Positions 23,500-31,651 of a DNA stretch of 64,000 bases are shown here, in pieces (position 1 is the first letter of the stretch; the number at the start of each line of letters is the position of its first letter). The stretch lies in contig NZ_JAOCCU010000009.1 of the NCBI RefSeq assembly GCF_029840635.1, positions 62,001 through 126,000 on the forward strand, given 5' to 3'. A model generated the notes under the pieces. That model had not been told where the DNA came from. It was given only the letters and a program-made list of their open reading frames with translations, and made no database searches. A program made the translations under genes and the position numbers. The stretch is from Mitsuaria sp. GD03876. GTDB taxonomy: Bacteria > Pseudomonadota > Gammaproteobacteria > Burkholderiales > Burkholderiaceae_C.

Positions 23500-23518
23500 T
23501 GTTTGGAGATTCCAAACA
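23500..23518. promoter_or_regulatory. Palindromic operator candidate between ridA-like and lysR genes
   Basis: TGTTTGGA and TCCAAACA, perfect 8-bp arms with a 3-bp GAT centre, placed 20 bp before the LysR ATG and about 95 bp before the RidA-like ATG. The position fits autoregulation together with divergent activation. Confidence 0.55.
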
Positions 23519-23537
23519 ATCCCGAGGGGCTTCCGGC

Positions 23538-24461
23538 ATGGACCGATTCGATGCGCTGCAGGCCTTCGCCCGCGTGGTGGAGGCGGGCAGCTTCACCAAG
23601 GCGGCGCAGACGCTGCACCTGAGCAAGACCACGGTGACGCAGCTGGTGCAGCAGCTCGAGGCGCGGTTGCGCGTGAAGCTGCTGCATCGGACCACGCGCC
23701 AGGTACGGGTGACGCCGGACGGCGCCGCGTACTACGAGCGCGTCGTGCGGGTGCTGGCCGAGCTCGACGACGCCGACACCGCGCTGTCCAGCGCCACGGC
23801 CTCGCCGCGCGGCCGGCTGCGCATCGACGTCCCGAGCCCGTTCGCGCGCCTGATCCTGATGCCGGCCTTGCCGGAGTTCCATGCGCGTCATCCGGAGATC
23901 CAGCTCGACATGGGCGTCAGCGACCGGATCGTCGACGTGATCGGTGACAACGTCGATGCAGTGCTGCGCGGCGGCGAGGTGACGGTGCCGTCGCTGATCG
24001 CGCGCCGCATCGGCGATCTGGCGTTGGGCGTTTATGCCGCGCCGGCCTACCTGGCCGCCGCGGGCGCGCCGGCACATCCGCGCGAGATCGAGGAGCCACG
24101 ACATCGCATCGTCGGGTTCCTGCGCTCGAGCACCGGCCAGGTGGCGCCGGTCGAGATGCATCGCGGCGAGGAATCGATCGAGGTGCGGGGCCGGTACGTC
24201 GTCGCGGCCGACGACGGCAATGCCTACCTGGCGGCGGGTCTCGCCGGGCTGGGCGTACTCTGGCTGCCCCGCTACATGGCGGAGGCGCACGCCACTCGCG
24301 GCGAGCTGGTGCCCTTGCTCGAGGAGTGGCGGCTGGCGCCGATGCCGATGTACCTGGCGTATCCGCCCAATCGCAACGTCAGCGCCAAGCTGCGCGTCTT
24401 CATCGAGTGGATCGATGAGTTGATGGCCCGGCACGCGCCCGTGATCGGCACGGGCTCCTGA
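23538..24461 (+). CDS. LysR-family transcriptional regulator
   Basis: A 307-residue regulator: N-terminal winged helix (FARVVEAGSFTKAAQTLHLSKTTVTQ) and a C-terminal periplasmic-binding-protein-like effector domain (RGRLRIDVPSPFARLILMPALPEFHARHPEIQLDMGV split across the hinge). It belongs to the CrgA-like group common in Burkholderiales. The divergent RidA-like gene is the likely target. Confidence 0.93.
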   Translation: MDRFDALQAFARVVEAGSFTKAAQTLHLSKTTVTQLVQQLEARLRVKLLHRTTRQVRVTPDGAAYYERVVRVLAELDDADTALSSATASPRGRLRIDVPSPFARLILMPALPEFHARHPEIQLDMGVSDRIVDVIGDNVDAVLRGGEVTVPSLIARRIGDLALGVYAAPAYLAAAGAPAHPREIEEPRHRIVGFLRSSTGQVAPVEMHRGEESIEVRGRYVVAADDGNAYLAAGLAGLGVLWLPRYMAEAHATRGELVPLLEEWRLAPMPMYLAYPPNRNVSAKLRVFIEWIDELMARHAPVIGTGS

Positions 24462-24482
24462 CCCGGAGCGCAGAAGGCGCGC

Positions 24483-26348
24483 TCAGGGCGCGGAAACGGC
24501 CGCGCCCGCTCCGGCGCCGCGCCGGCTGTCCACCCATTCGTCGACGACCTGTTCCAGCACCGTCAGCGGCACGTCCCCGGTCAGCAGCACGGTGTTGTGG
24601 AACTGCTTGATGTCGAAGCGGTCGCCGAGCTGCTGGCGCGCCTTCTCGCGCAGCGCCTCGATGCGCAGCCGGCCCAGCATGTAGGCACAGGCCTGGCCCG
24701 GCCAGGTGACGTAGCGGTCGACCTCCTGCGGGGTGATGCCGTAGTCGATCGCCTGCTGGCGGGTCCACTTCATCGCGTGCAGGCCGGTGTCGACGACCAG
24801 TCGACGCGCCCGGAACAGCGCGCCGTACAGCTGGCCGAGGTGGCCCACCGGATCGCCGTCGTACCAGCCGTCCTCGACGGCCAGTTGCTCCGCGTACAGC
24901 GCCCAGCCCTCGACATAGGCCGAACCCGCGAGGAACGCGGCGCGGCGGCGGAAGTAGGGCAGGTCCTTGGCCTCCATCTGGATGGCGAGCTGGAAGTGAT
25001 GGCCCGGCACCGCCTCGTGGTGGACCAGCGTGCGCATGTCCGCGATGTCGTAGGTGGGGCCCGGCAGCGGCGCCCAGAACACGCCCGGCTGCGAGCCGTC
25101 CGGCGCGGGTGTCGTGTAGTGCGCCGAGGCGGTGGGCTCGGTCAGCGCCGGTTCGCGGCGGACCTCGACCGGCGCCTTGGGCATCACGTCGAAGAGCAGC
25201 CGCGCGCGCGATTCGGCGTCGCGCAGGAAGCCGGTGTAGCGGTCCAGCAGGTTCACCTGCGGCGCGGCGTCCTTGGGCTGGCGGTCCGCGTCCATCTTGC
25301 GGTAGCGCTGCTCGATCGTGCCTTCGGTGTAGCCCAGCTGGCGCAGCAGGCCGTCCATCTCGGACTCGATGCGCGCGACCTGCTGCAGCCCGATCGCGTG
25401 GATCTCGGCCGGCGTGAGCTCGGTGGTGGTGTTCTCGCGCAGGCGTGCGGCGTAGTACTTGTCGCCGTCGGGCAGTCGCCAGACGCCGGCGTCGTCGGTG
25501 GTCAGCGGCAGCTGCGCGCGCACCAGCGCGAGGCCGCGTTTCCAGGCGGGGATCACCGATGTCTTGACGATCGCCTCGGCCTGCGCCCGGGCGCGCTTGC
25601 GCGCGGCCGGCGTCATCGCGTCGATGCGGGCCATGCCCGCGGTGAGCCCGACGACGAGGGGATTGGCCGCCGGCGGCGCGGCGACGAACTGCTCGAACTG
25701 GCCGATCGTCGTCGCGGTGATGAAGCGCGGCATCAGGATGCCCTTGGCCTGGGCCTCGCGGGCGCGCGCGATGCCCTGGTCCATCAGCGCGGCCAGGCCG
25801 GCCATGCGCTGGAGGTAGCTCTGCACGTCGCGCGGATTGCGCAGCGGGTGTTCCTGGACCAGGAAGGTGATCGGCTCCACGTGCACGCCGGACATGTGCT
25901 CGAACACGTAGTGGTGGTCGAGGAAGGCGGCATCGGCGACGCGTTGCCGCATCGTCCAGGCCATCAGCGCGGCGGAGGTGCGCTGCGTGGGCGAGAGCTC
26001 CTCGCGCTTGAAGCGGTCGAGCTCGGCCAGCGCCTGCCGGTCGCGGGCGATGTCGGCGAGGGCGGACTGGCGGGTGTGGGCGCCCCACTGGCCGTCGATG
26101 CGGGCCTGCTCGGCGCCCTGGAAGTACTGCATGCGGGTGGCGTGCTCGGGATCGGCGCGCATGCGCTCGGCGGCGACGCGTTCGGCCCAGGCGTCGAAGC
26201 CGGCGGCGGTGAAGTCGGTGGAGGCGGACTTGGCCGCGGCGGTCGTGGCGGCGGCCGCGGCCACCGGCGTGAGGGCCATCGCGGGCATGGCAGCCAGCAG
26301 CCCGCCCAGACCGGCCGCGAGCAGCGCGGTGCGGATCGACTTGGTCAT
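24483..26348 (-). CDS. DUF885-family secreted metallopeptidase-like protein
   Basis: A 621-residue protein with an N-terminal signal peptide (…AMPAMALTPVAAAAA) and the family hallmark HHEAVPGHHFQLAIQME, a thermolysin-like HExxxGHH helix, followed by a Glu-rich YVEGWALYAE segment. DUF885 proteins are presumed zinc carboxypeptidase-like enzymes; substrate unknown. GGGAGATC precedes the ATG. It is convergent with the LysR gene, with a gap of 21 nt. Confidence 0.88.
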   Translation of the reverse strand: MTKSIRTALLAAGLGGLLAAMPAMALTPVAAAAATTAAAKSASTDFTAAGFDAWAERVAAERMRADPEHATRMQYFQGAEQARIDGQWGAHTRQSALADIARDRQALAELDRFKREELSPTQRTSAALMAWTMRQRVADAAFLDHHYVFEHMSGVHVEPITFLVQEHPLRNPRDVQSYLQRMAGLAALMDQGIARAREAQAKGILMPRFITATTIGQFEQFVAAPPAANPLVVGLTAGMARIDAMTPAARKRARAQAEAIVKTSVIPAWKRGLALVRAQLPLTTDDAGVWRLPDGDKYYAARLRENTTTELTPAEIHAIGLQQVARIESEMDGLLRQLGYTEGTIEQRYRKMDADRQPKDAAPQVNLLDRYTGFLRDAESRARLLFDVMPKAPVEVRREPALTEPTASAHYTTPAPDGSQPGVFWAPLPGPTYDIADMRTLVHHEAVPGHHFQLAIQMEAKDLPYFRRRAAFLAGSAYVEGWALYAEQLAVEDGWYDGDPVGHLGQLYGALFRARRLVVDTGLHAMKWTRQQAIDYGITPQEVDRYVTWPGQACAYMLGRLRIEALREKARQQLGDRFDIKQFHNTVLLTGDVPLTVLEQVVDEWVDSRRGAGAGAAVSAP

Positions 26349-26490
26349 GTGATCTCCCTGATCGACGAAGCGTCGATTGAAACGGGAGCGAGCGTACCCG
26401 CCATTCGTCACTCCCGCGGGAGGGGAGGGGCGGCGACAGGCCGGACGGGCAGGGAGGGTCCGCGGGCGCGCCGGTCCCGGCGCGCCGCGG

Positions 26491-26916
26491 TCATTCGGCG
26501 GCGAAGTCGTAGTCGGCGAACTCGGCGTGGCTCCACTTGATGAGCACCTTCAGCCGGGCGCCGGTCGCGGGCACGGACGCGCGGGTGAACTGGCAATGGA
26601 CGCTGACGTTGCCGTCCTCGCCGAACAGGCTGAGCTTGCTGCCCGGGCCGCAGGCGAACGGCTGGCCGTCGAGCTCGGGGACGATGCTGGCGGACGTGTC
26701 GTCATGGCCGCCGGTGAACATCGCGCGGAAGCTGAAGCGGTCGAGCTTGGCGTCGGCGGGGAGAGCGCAGGTGATCTCGCGCCAATCCATCATGCGATCG
26801 GTTTCCTGGCAGGCGGAGGCCTTGATCGAGACCGCCGCGGTGGACGTTGGCTCATTCGCCGCCTGCGCGGTGAATGGGGCGGAGAACGACAGCAGCAACA
26901 GGGCGATCGATCGCAT
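26491..26916 (-). CDS. Small secreted hypothetical protein
   Basis: A 141-residue protein with a signal peptide (MRSIALLLLSFSAPFTAQA). The mature part has three Cys (SACQETDR, EITCALP, PFACGPGS, plus SVHCQF) and many beta-strand-like segments. I recognise no family. GC and codon use match the surrounding chromosome. Confidence 0.7.
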   Translation of the reverse strand: MRSIALLLLSFSAPFTAQAANEPTSTAAVSIKASACQETDRMMDWREITCALPADAKLDRFSFRAMFTGGHDDTSASIVPELDGQPFACGPGSKLSLFGEDGNVSVHCQFTRASVPATGARLKVLIKWSHAEFADYDFAAE

Positions 26917-27006
26917 GGCGAACCTCGGTCGGCGGAACAGGCGGAGATCTTCGCGAAGGCGTGTGACAAGCAGAGGTAGCGTGCGCGAGGTTGTCGGATG
27001 GAAGTC

Positions 27007-27035
27007 TTGCAACGCCGCAGGCATCTCACTAGACT
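27007..27035 (+). promoter_or_regulatory. Sigma-70-type promoter of RNA copy 1
   Basis: TTGCAA at 27007-27012 and TAGACT at 27030-27035, spacer 17. The same elements, and similar DNA further upstream (TTGTCG at 26991), precede copy 2. Confidence 0.65.
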
Positions 27036-27041
27036 TCGCGC

Positions 27042-27175
27042 CTCAAGATCTACCTGGGCGGAGTGTGATGGGTAGAGCCACCCGAGCAATCGGGTTCCAG
27101 CTGGACTGGTAGTTCGCGGTCAACGCGATAGAGACCCCCGCATGCGGCGGCCCCTTCGGGGGCCGTCTGTCTTTT
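27042..27175 (+). ncRNA. Candidate structured small RNA, copy 1
   Basis: No open frame is shared with copy 2, but about 150 bp is 85-90% identical by eye, with the changes concentrated in loops and one variable segment (27056-27070). Predicted elements in order: a 5' segment beginning CGCCTCAAGATCTACC, a hairpin CCCGA-GCAA-TCGGG with a GNRA loop (27081-27094), a hairpin TCGCG/CGCGA (27114-27128), and a terminator with a UUCG loop. Start is inferred about 7 nt after the -10. Length about 134 nt. I know no family match. A regulatory RNA is likely; a protein-binding RNA is also possible. Confidence 0.6.
27148..27175 (+). terminator. UUCG-loop terminator of RNA copy 1
   Basis: CGGCCCC-TTCG-GGGGCCG (27148-27165) followed by TCTGTCTTTT. 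It also faces the 3' end of the convergent minus-strand gene. Confidence 0.8.
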
Positions 27176-27189
27176 CAGCTCTGCGGCTT

Positions 27190-27834
27190 CTATCCGGACA
27201 CCTTCCGCCGCAGCGAGGTGGCTTTCAACAAGTTGAGGAATGCGATTCGGCGACGAAGTCGGAATCGCTGTTGTTCGGATAGCTCCACGGCATAGGCGGA
27301 CTGGACCTGCAGGAGCAGACGACCTTTCCGCTTGTTGTCGCGCGAGATCTCGAAGAAGACGACGTACTGGTGGCCGGAGGGATTCTGGCCGTCGACGGAA
27401 GTCGATGTGACGAAGTTCGGCGGGTTGTCCCGTGCAAACTGAATGGTTCGACGATGCAGGTCACGCACGAGCACTGGCAGATGGCGGCGTGAATGCTCGT
27501 ACCGGCGTTCGCATAGCACTCGTACTTCACGGCCATCGTCAAAGAGCTCCGCAAGTGGGATCAGACGGCGAGGACGACCATCGCGCGCAAGCGATTTGGT
27601 GAAGCAGTGAGAAGAGAACAGGACGACAACGGTCACTTCGAAGCCCAACCCTGGATCGACGCGGAAGGCAAATGGGTCGAGATGCGACAGATCCCATGGG
27701 TCGCCGCCATGAGAGACCCCCCTGAATCGATGATGGGGGCGCACCAGTTCAATGTGATCGGCGATCGAAACTTCGGTGAGAACTGGGGACTCGGAGGATG
27801 GCCGTGGCTCATCCTCCAGCACGGAATTGCTCAT
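27190..27834 (-). CDS. Hypothetical protein between the two RNA copies
   Basis: A 214-residue protein without a signal peptide or membrane segment. Visible features: an acidic N-terminus, PWDLSHLDPFAFRVD, VVVLFSSHCFTKSL and a basic C-terminal part (RRRIAFLNLLKATSLRRKVSG). GC is clearly lower than in neighbours and Ser/Arg codon use differs, suggesting acquisition. I recognise no family. Its leader can fold over the ribosome site (see the hairpin at 27843). Confidence 0.6.
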   Translation of the reverse strand: MSNSVLEDEPRPSSESPVLTEVSIADHIELVRPHHRFRGVSHGGDPWDLSHLDPFAFRVDPGLGFEVTVVVLFSSHCFTKSLARDGRPRRLIPLAELFDDGREVRVLCERRYEHSRRHLPVLVRDLHRRTIQFARDNPPNFVTSTSVDGQNPSGHQYVVFFEISRDNKRKGRLLLQVQSAYAVELSEQQRFRLRRRIAFLNLLKATSLRRKVSG

Positions 27835-27842
27835 GACGGGAA

Positions 27843-27862
27843 GCCCTCGAAATCAAGAGGGC
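27843..27862 (-). promoter_or_regulatory. Leader hairpin covering the ribosome site of the hypothetical gene
   Basis: GCCCTC (27843-27848) and GAGGGC (27857-27862) form a 6-bp stem with an 8-nt loop. On the minus strand the 3' arm contains GAGGG, the only Shine-Dalgarno candidate for the ATG at 27834. Confidence 0.45.
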
Positions 27863-28071
27863 GGTCATGTTTCCGATGAAGTTCATCTCGAGCGTTGCGC
27901 TCGATCAAAGGTGTCGGGGGTCAAGCAAAACCTGGTTGCGCTGTCGCCAGCCGACCACCCTCAACGAGTCAATTTTCCGGAGACCCTGACTGGGGCTTGC
28001 GTTCGATCGACGCGTTGTTGTCGCAGGAGGCCGCACCGTTCAGCGGGCGACGTGGGTTGTCGACCGGAATC

Positions 28072-28099
28072 TTGCGGAGCGGCCTGGAATCACTAGACT
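28072..28099 (+). promoter_or_regulatory. Sigma-70-type promoter of RNA copy 2
   Basis: TTGCGG at 28072-28077 and TAGACT at 28094-28099, spacer 16; homologous to the copy 1 promoter. Confidence 0.6.
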
Positions 28100-28105
28100 G
28101 CGCGC

Positions 28106-28241
28106 CTCAAGATCTACCCGTGGTGGGGTGAAAAAGGTAGTGCCGCCCGAGCAATCGGGTCCCAGCTGGAATGGGCGTTCGCGGTCGACGCGATAGAGAA
28201 TCCCCGCAATGCGGCGGCCCCTTCGGGGGCCGTCTGTCTTT
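28106..28241 (+). ncRNA. Candidate structured small RNA, copy 2
   Basis: The second copy of the RNA described at 27042. Both stems are preserved exactly (CCCGA-GCAA-TCGGG at 28147-28160; TCGCG/CGCGA near 28179-28193), with the loop of the second stem changed from GTCAA to GTCGA. The terminator CGGCCCC-TTCG-GGGGCCG is at 28215-28232, with a tail of TCTGTCTTT that meets the stop codon of the convergent YhiN-type gene. The interval 27835-28071 between the hypothetical gene and this promoter holds no gene that I can support. Confidence 0.6.
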
Positions 28242-29428
28242 CAGACGAACTGCGCCGCCGCGTGCGCCGACGCCCACGCCCACTGGAAGTTGAATCCCCC
28301 CAGGTGGCCGCTCACGTCCAGCACCTCGCCGATGAAGTACAGCCCCGGCGACTTCAGCGATTCCATCGTCTTGGACGACACCTCCTTGGTGTCGACCCCG
28401 CCCAGCGTGACCTCCGCCGTGCGGTAGCCCTCGGTGCCCGCGGGCACCACCTGCCAGGCGCTCAACCGCTCCGCGATCTGCTCCAGCTCCGCGTGCGTGT
28501 ACTGCTTCGTCGGCTTGGACACGAACCACTGCTCGCCGATCAGCGTCGCCATCTTCTTCGTGAAGCGCTCGGCCAGCAGCGTCTTCAACTCGGCGTTCGG
28601 CCGGTCGTTGCGCTGCTGCGCCAGCCACGCCGGCACGTCCAGGTCGGGCAGCAGGTTGATCGCCACCGCCTGCCCCGGCAGCCAGTACGACGAGATCTGC
28701 AGGATCGCCGGCCCGCTCAGGCCGCGGTGGGTGAACAGGATGTTCTCCCGGAAGCTCTTGCCGTTGCAGCTGACCAGGCAGTCGACCGAGGTGCCGCTGA
28801 GCTCGTTGCACAGGTCCTTCAGCTGGTCCGTGATCGTGAACGGCACCAGGCCGGCACGCGTGGGCAGGAGGTTGTGGCCGAACTGCCTGGCCACCTGGTA
28901 GCCAAAGCCGGTCGCGCCCATCGTCGGGATCGACAGCCCACCGGTGGCGATCACCAGCGACTGGCAGCGCATCGGTCCCGCCGAGGTCGCGAGCAGGTAA
29001 CCCGCCTCGGTCTTCTCGATCGTCTCGACCGAGGTCTCGAGCATCGGCGTCACGCCGACCTCGGCGCACTCGGCCAGCAGCATGCGCAGGATGTCGATGG
29101 ACTTGTTGTCGCAGAACAGCTGGCCCAGCTTCTTCTCGTGGTGCGGGATGTCGTGCTTGTTGACCAGCGCGATGAAGTCCCACTGGGTGTAGCGCGCGAG
29201 GGCCGACTTGCAGAAATGCGGGTTCTGCGAGAGGAAGTTGGCCGGCTCGGTGTAGAGGTTGGTGAAGTTGCAGTTGCCGCCGCCGGACATCAGGATCTTC
29301 TTGCCGGCCTTGTTGGCGTGGTCGACGAGCAGCACCCGGCGGCCGCGCTGCGCGGCCATGAAGGCGCACATCAGCCCCGCGGCGCCCGCGCCCACGATCA
29401 CGACATCGGTGTCCCGCACTTCCTGCAC
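28241..29428 (-). CDS. NAD(P)/FAD-dependent oxidoreductase of the HI0933/YhiN family
   Basis: A 395-residue flavoprotein: Rossmann FAD motif VVIVGAGAAGLMCAF at the N-terminus, the family signature GKKILMSGGGNCNFTN, and a C-terminal GLYFIGEVLDVSGHLGGFNFQWAW. The physiological reaction is not established for this family. I chose GTG at 29428 because AAGGGA lies about 8 nt upstream and the FAD motif begins 9 residues in; the long upstream open frame is a shadow of neighbouring genes. Confidence 0.9.
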   Translation of the reverse strand: MQEVRDTDVVIVGAGAAGLMCAFMAAQRGRRVLLVDHANKAGKKILMSGGGNCNFTNLYTEPANFLSQNPHFCKSALARYTQWDFIALVNKHDIPHHEKKLGQLFCDNKSIDILRMLLAECAEVGVTPMLETSVETIEKTEAGYLLATSAGPMRCQSLVIATGGLSIPTMGATGFGYQVARQFGHNLLPTRAGLVPFTITDQLKDLCNELSGTSVDCLVSCNGKSFRENILFTHRGLSGPAILQISSYWLPGQAVAINLLPDLDVPAWLAQQRNDRPNAELKTLLAERFTKKMATLIGEQWFVSKPTKQYTHAELEQIAERLSAWQVVPAGTEGYRTAEVTLGGVDTKEVSSKTMESLKSPGLYFIGEVLDVSGHLGGFNFQWAWASAHAAAQFV

Positions 29429-29629
29429 AACTGCTTCCCTTCCGGCCTGGCCTCGACTGCATGCCCGGCCGACACGGCGGGCGCGGGACTTTACCGCACG
29501 AGGTCCGGCGGCCTCCGGCCCCCGCGCTAACGGGTTCTTGACGGGAGGTCGCTTACCCTGCGCGCCGATCCGGGCAAGGAGCGGCCTTCGCCGGTCCCGG
29601 AAGCGCCGGCAAGACGAGGGAGATCGCCC

Positions 29630-30310
29630 ATGAGGCTTGAGGGAAGGACGGCGCTTCGCCGCCTGGCGCTGTCGATCGGCGCCGCGCTGGCGCTCGGCGC
29701 GCCGCTGCTGGCGAACGCCGCGAGCTTCGATTGCAAGAAGGCATCGACGAAGGTCGAGCGCCTGATCTGCGAGGACCGCGCGTTGTCCGAGATGGACGAC
29801 GACCTCGGCGACATCTACCCGGTCGAGGACGACGTGCCCGCCAACGACCCGGTGCGGATCGCGCAGCGCAGCTGGCTCGCCAGGCGCAACGCGTGCACGA
29901 CGGCGGACTGCCTGACGCAGCAGTACGAGCTGCGCCTGTCCCAGCTTTTCTGCGACGAGAGGATCGCGTCGCGCTCGCTGGGCTCGGGCATCGGCGCCGG
30001 GAAGTGCCAGTACATGCGCGTGGCGGTGCTCAAGCGCGAACTGGCGCCGCTGGTGCAGCGCCATGCCGCGATGGACATCGAGAACACCACCTCGCCCGAT
30101 TACACCCGCGAGGTCGGCCTGAAGGTGCACCGCACCTGGTACGAGCACATGCAGGCTCGCTGCGAGCTGCACGGCGCGCAGGAAGGCGGCACGAGCGCCT
30201 GGCAGTCCGCCTGGGCCGGGGGCTGCATGGTCGACGAGATCAAGCAGCGGATCGCCTGGCTGCACAAGGAACTGGGCGACACCGCGCCGGCGGGCAAGGC
30301 CAGGCGCTGA
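29630..30310 (+). CDS. LprI-like (DUF1311) secreted protein
   Basis: A 226-residue protein with a signal peptide ending …LLANA. The N-terminal part is the LprI/DUF1311 motif (SFDCKKASTKVERLICEDRALSEMDDDL) followed by RSWLARRNACTTADCLTQQYELRL. The C-terminal half (TWYEHMQARCELHG…GGCMVDEIKQRIAWLHKEL) repeats a similar Cys-containing pattern. Some LprI proteins inhibit lysozyme; that role is not shown here. Confidence 0.8.
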   Translation: MRLEGRTALRRLALSIGAALALGAPLLANAASFDCKKASTKVERLICEDRALSEMDDDLGDIYPVEDDVPANDPVRIAQRSWLARRNACTTADCLTQQYELRLSQLFCDERIASRSLGSGIGAGKCQYMRVAVLKRELAPLVQRHAAMDIENTTSPDYTREVGLKVHRTWYEHMQARCELHGAQEGGTSAWQSAWAGGCMVDEIKQRIAWLHKELGDTAPAGKARR

Positions 30311-30405
30311 GGCCCGCGGCGTCCCGTCCGTCCTCGCCCGTCCTCGCCCGCCCTCACGCCCCCTCGCGCGCCGGCGCTCGGCGGCCCGCCCGCGGCCCGC
30401 GCGGC

Positions 30406-31533
30406 TCAGAAGCTGTGCCGGATCCCGGCACCCAGCCCCGTCTGCGAGCCGCCCGCCACCGGCGTGCTGCCCGCCGCCGCGGCCGCGTTGCTGACGCCCA
30501 GCGCGAGCGTGCCGTCGTTGTCGATGCGGCCGGCCGTCGCGTAGACCGACGTGCGCTTGGACAGGAAGTAGGTCCCGCGCACCGCCCACAAGGTGGCCTC
30601 GTTGGCGCTGTGCTGGTAGTCCAGCTTGAACACCTGGCCGTCGATCGCCCAGTTCGGCAGCAGCGACCAGGTGGCGCCGGCGTACCAGAGCCGGCTCTTG
30701 GGTGTCGTCGCGCTGCCCTCGTTGCGGCGCGCGATCACGCCGGCCGCCAGCTTCCAGTCGCCGGTCTTGAACCACCCGGCCACCGTCCCGCGCCGGTCCG
30801 TCATCGCGCTGCTCGTCAGCCCGGCGAAGGCGCCCGCGCCGCCGCGGATCTCGTCGATCGCGGCCGCCAGGCCCCATACCGGCGTGTCGTACTTGACCAT
30901 CGCCGACCACTGCCGGCAGGCCTTCTTGTCCGCCGCGTTCTCGCCGGCGCAGTTGGTGCCGGAGGGACTCGGCCCCGCGTTGACCGCGTCGCGGCCGGGG
31001 CTCCAGGTGGCGCCGACGGTGAAGCCGCTGAACTGGCCGCGGTACGCGATCGCGTTGTCCACGCGCGCGTTGGGCAGGTAACTGTCCAGCGAGCCCGAGC
31101 CGAACATCGCCGGGCCGAGGATGTCGGCATCGGTCTGCGACCAGAACAGCATCGAGTACTGCCGCCCGAGGCTGATCGTTCCCCAGCCGCCCTGCAGCCC
31201 GACATAGGCCTGCCGGCCCCAGGCGCGGCCGCCCTGGTTCAGCGTGCCGCTGTCGGCGCCCAGGCCCATCTCGAGCGTGAACACCGCCTTCAGCCCGTCG
31301 CCGAGATCCTCCGTGCCGCGGAACCCAAGCCGCGACGGCGCGAAGCCGCCGCTCAGCCCCGGCATCCGCGTCAGGCTCGCCCCCGACGCGCCCACGTGGT
31401 TGAGGTACTCGACCGGCACGTCCAGCAAACCGTAGATCTGCACGTTGGTCGCCGTCTGCGCCTGCGCCGCCGCGCAGAGCGCGCCGGCCGCCGCCATCAC
31501 CGTCGTCGCCTTGGCGATCGTTCTTGTCGTCAT
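30406..31533 (-). CDS. General porin, Burkholderia OmpC-like trimeric type
   Basis: A 375-residue outer-membrane porin: signal peptide ending AAAQAQ, first strand SNVQIYGLLDV-like (TNVQIYGLLDVPVEYL), FAPSRLGFRGTEDLGDGLKAVF, the GRQ motif in LGRQYSMLFW and terminal GIRHSF with C-terminal Phe. GAGGAG lies 9 nt before the ATG. It is divergent from a LysR gene, which may regulate it. Confidence 0.93.
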   Translation of the reverse strand: MTTRTIAKATTVMAAAGALCAAAQAQTATNVQIYGLLDVPVEYLNHVGASGASLTRMPGLSGGFAPSRLGFRGTEDLGDGLKAVFTLEMGLGADSGTLNQGGRAWGRQAYVGLQGGWGTISLGRQYSMLFWSQTDADILGPAMFGSGSLDSYLPNARVDNAIAYRGQFSGFTVGATWSPGRDAVNAGPSPSGTNCAGENAADKKACRQWSAMVKYDTPVWGLAAAIDEIRGGAGAFAGLTSSAMTDRRGTVAGWFKTGDWKLAAGVIARRNEGSATTPKSRLWYAGATWSLLPNWAIDGQVFKLDYQHSANEATLWAVRGTYFLSKRTSVYATAGRIDNDGTLALGVSNAAAAAGSTPVAGGSQTGLGAGIRHSF

Positions 31534-31612
31534 CGCGTTGTCTCCTCGTTGCGAAAACCGGCGCGACTCTAGGGAGCGCACCGCGCCACGAATAGATGGC
31601 GCGAACGGGGAG

Positions 31613-31633
31613 GCGATAACCGCTCGTTATCGC
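31613..31633. promoter_or_regulatory. LysR-type operator candidate (T-N11-A palindrome)
   Basis: Perfect 8-bp arms GCGATAAC / GTTATCGC separated by 5 bp, containing the T-N11-A core of LysR sites. It sits 18 bp before the LysR start, just upstream of its TATCAT -10 (31638-31643). Confidence 0.6.
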
Positions 31634-31651
31634 TGGCTATCATCCGGCCGC

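Noticed and set aside
27061-27140. tRNA-like gene in RNA copy 1
   Set aside because: A GGTTCCAGCT stretch resembles a T-arm, but there is no acceptor stem, no anticodon arm and no CCA-proximal pairing. The hairpins fit a terminator-ended small RNA.
27607-27879. 90-codon plus-strand frame over the hypothetical gene
   Set aside because: Antisense to the longer minus-strand gene, no ribosome site and no recognisable domain.
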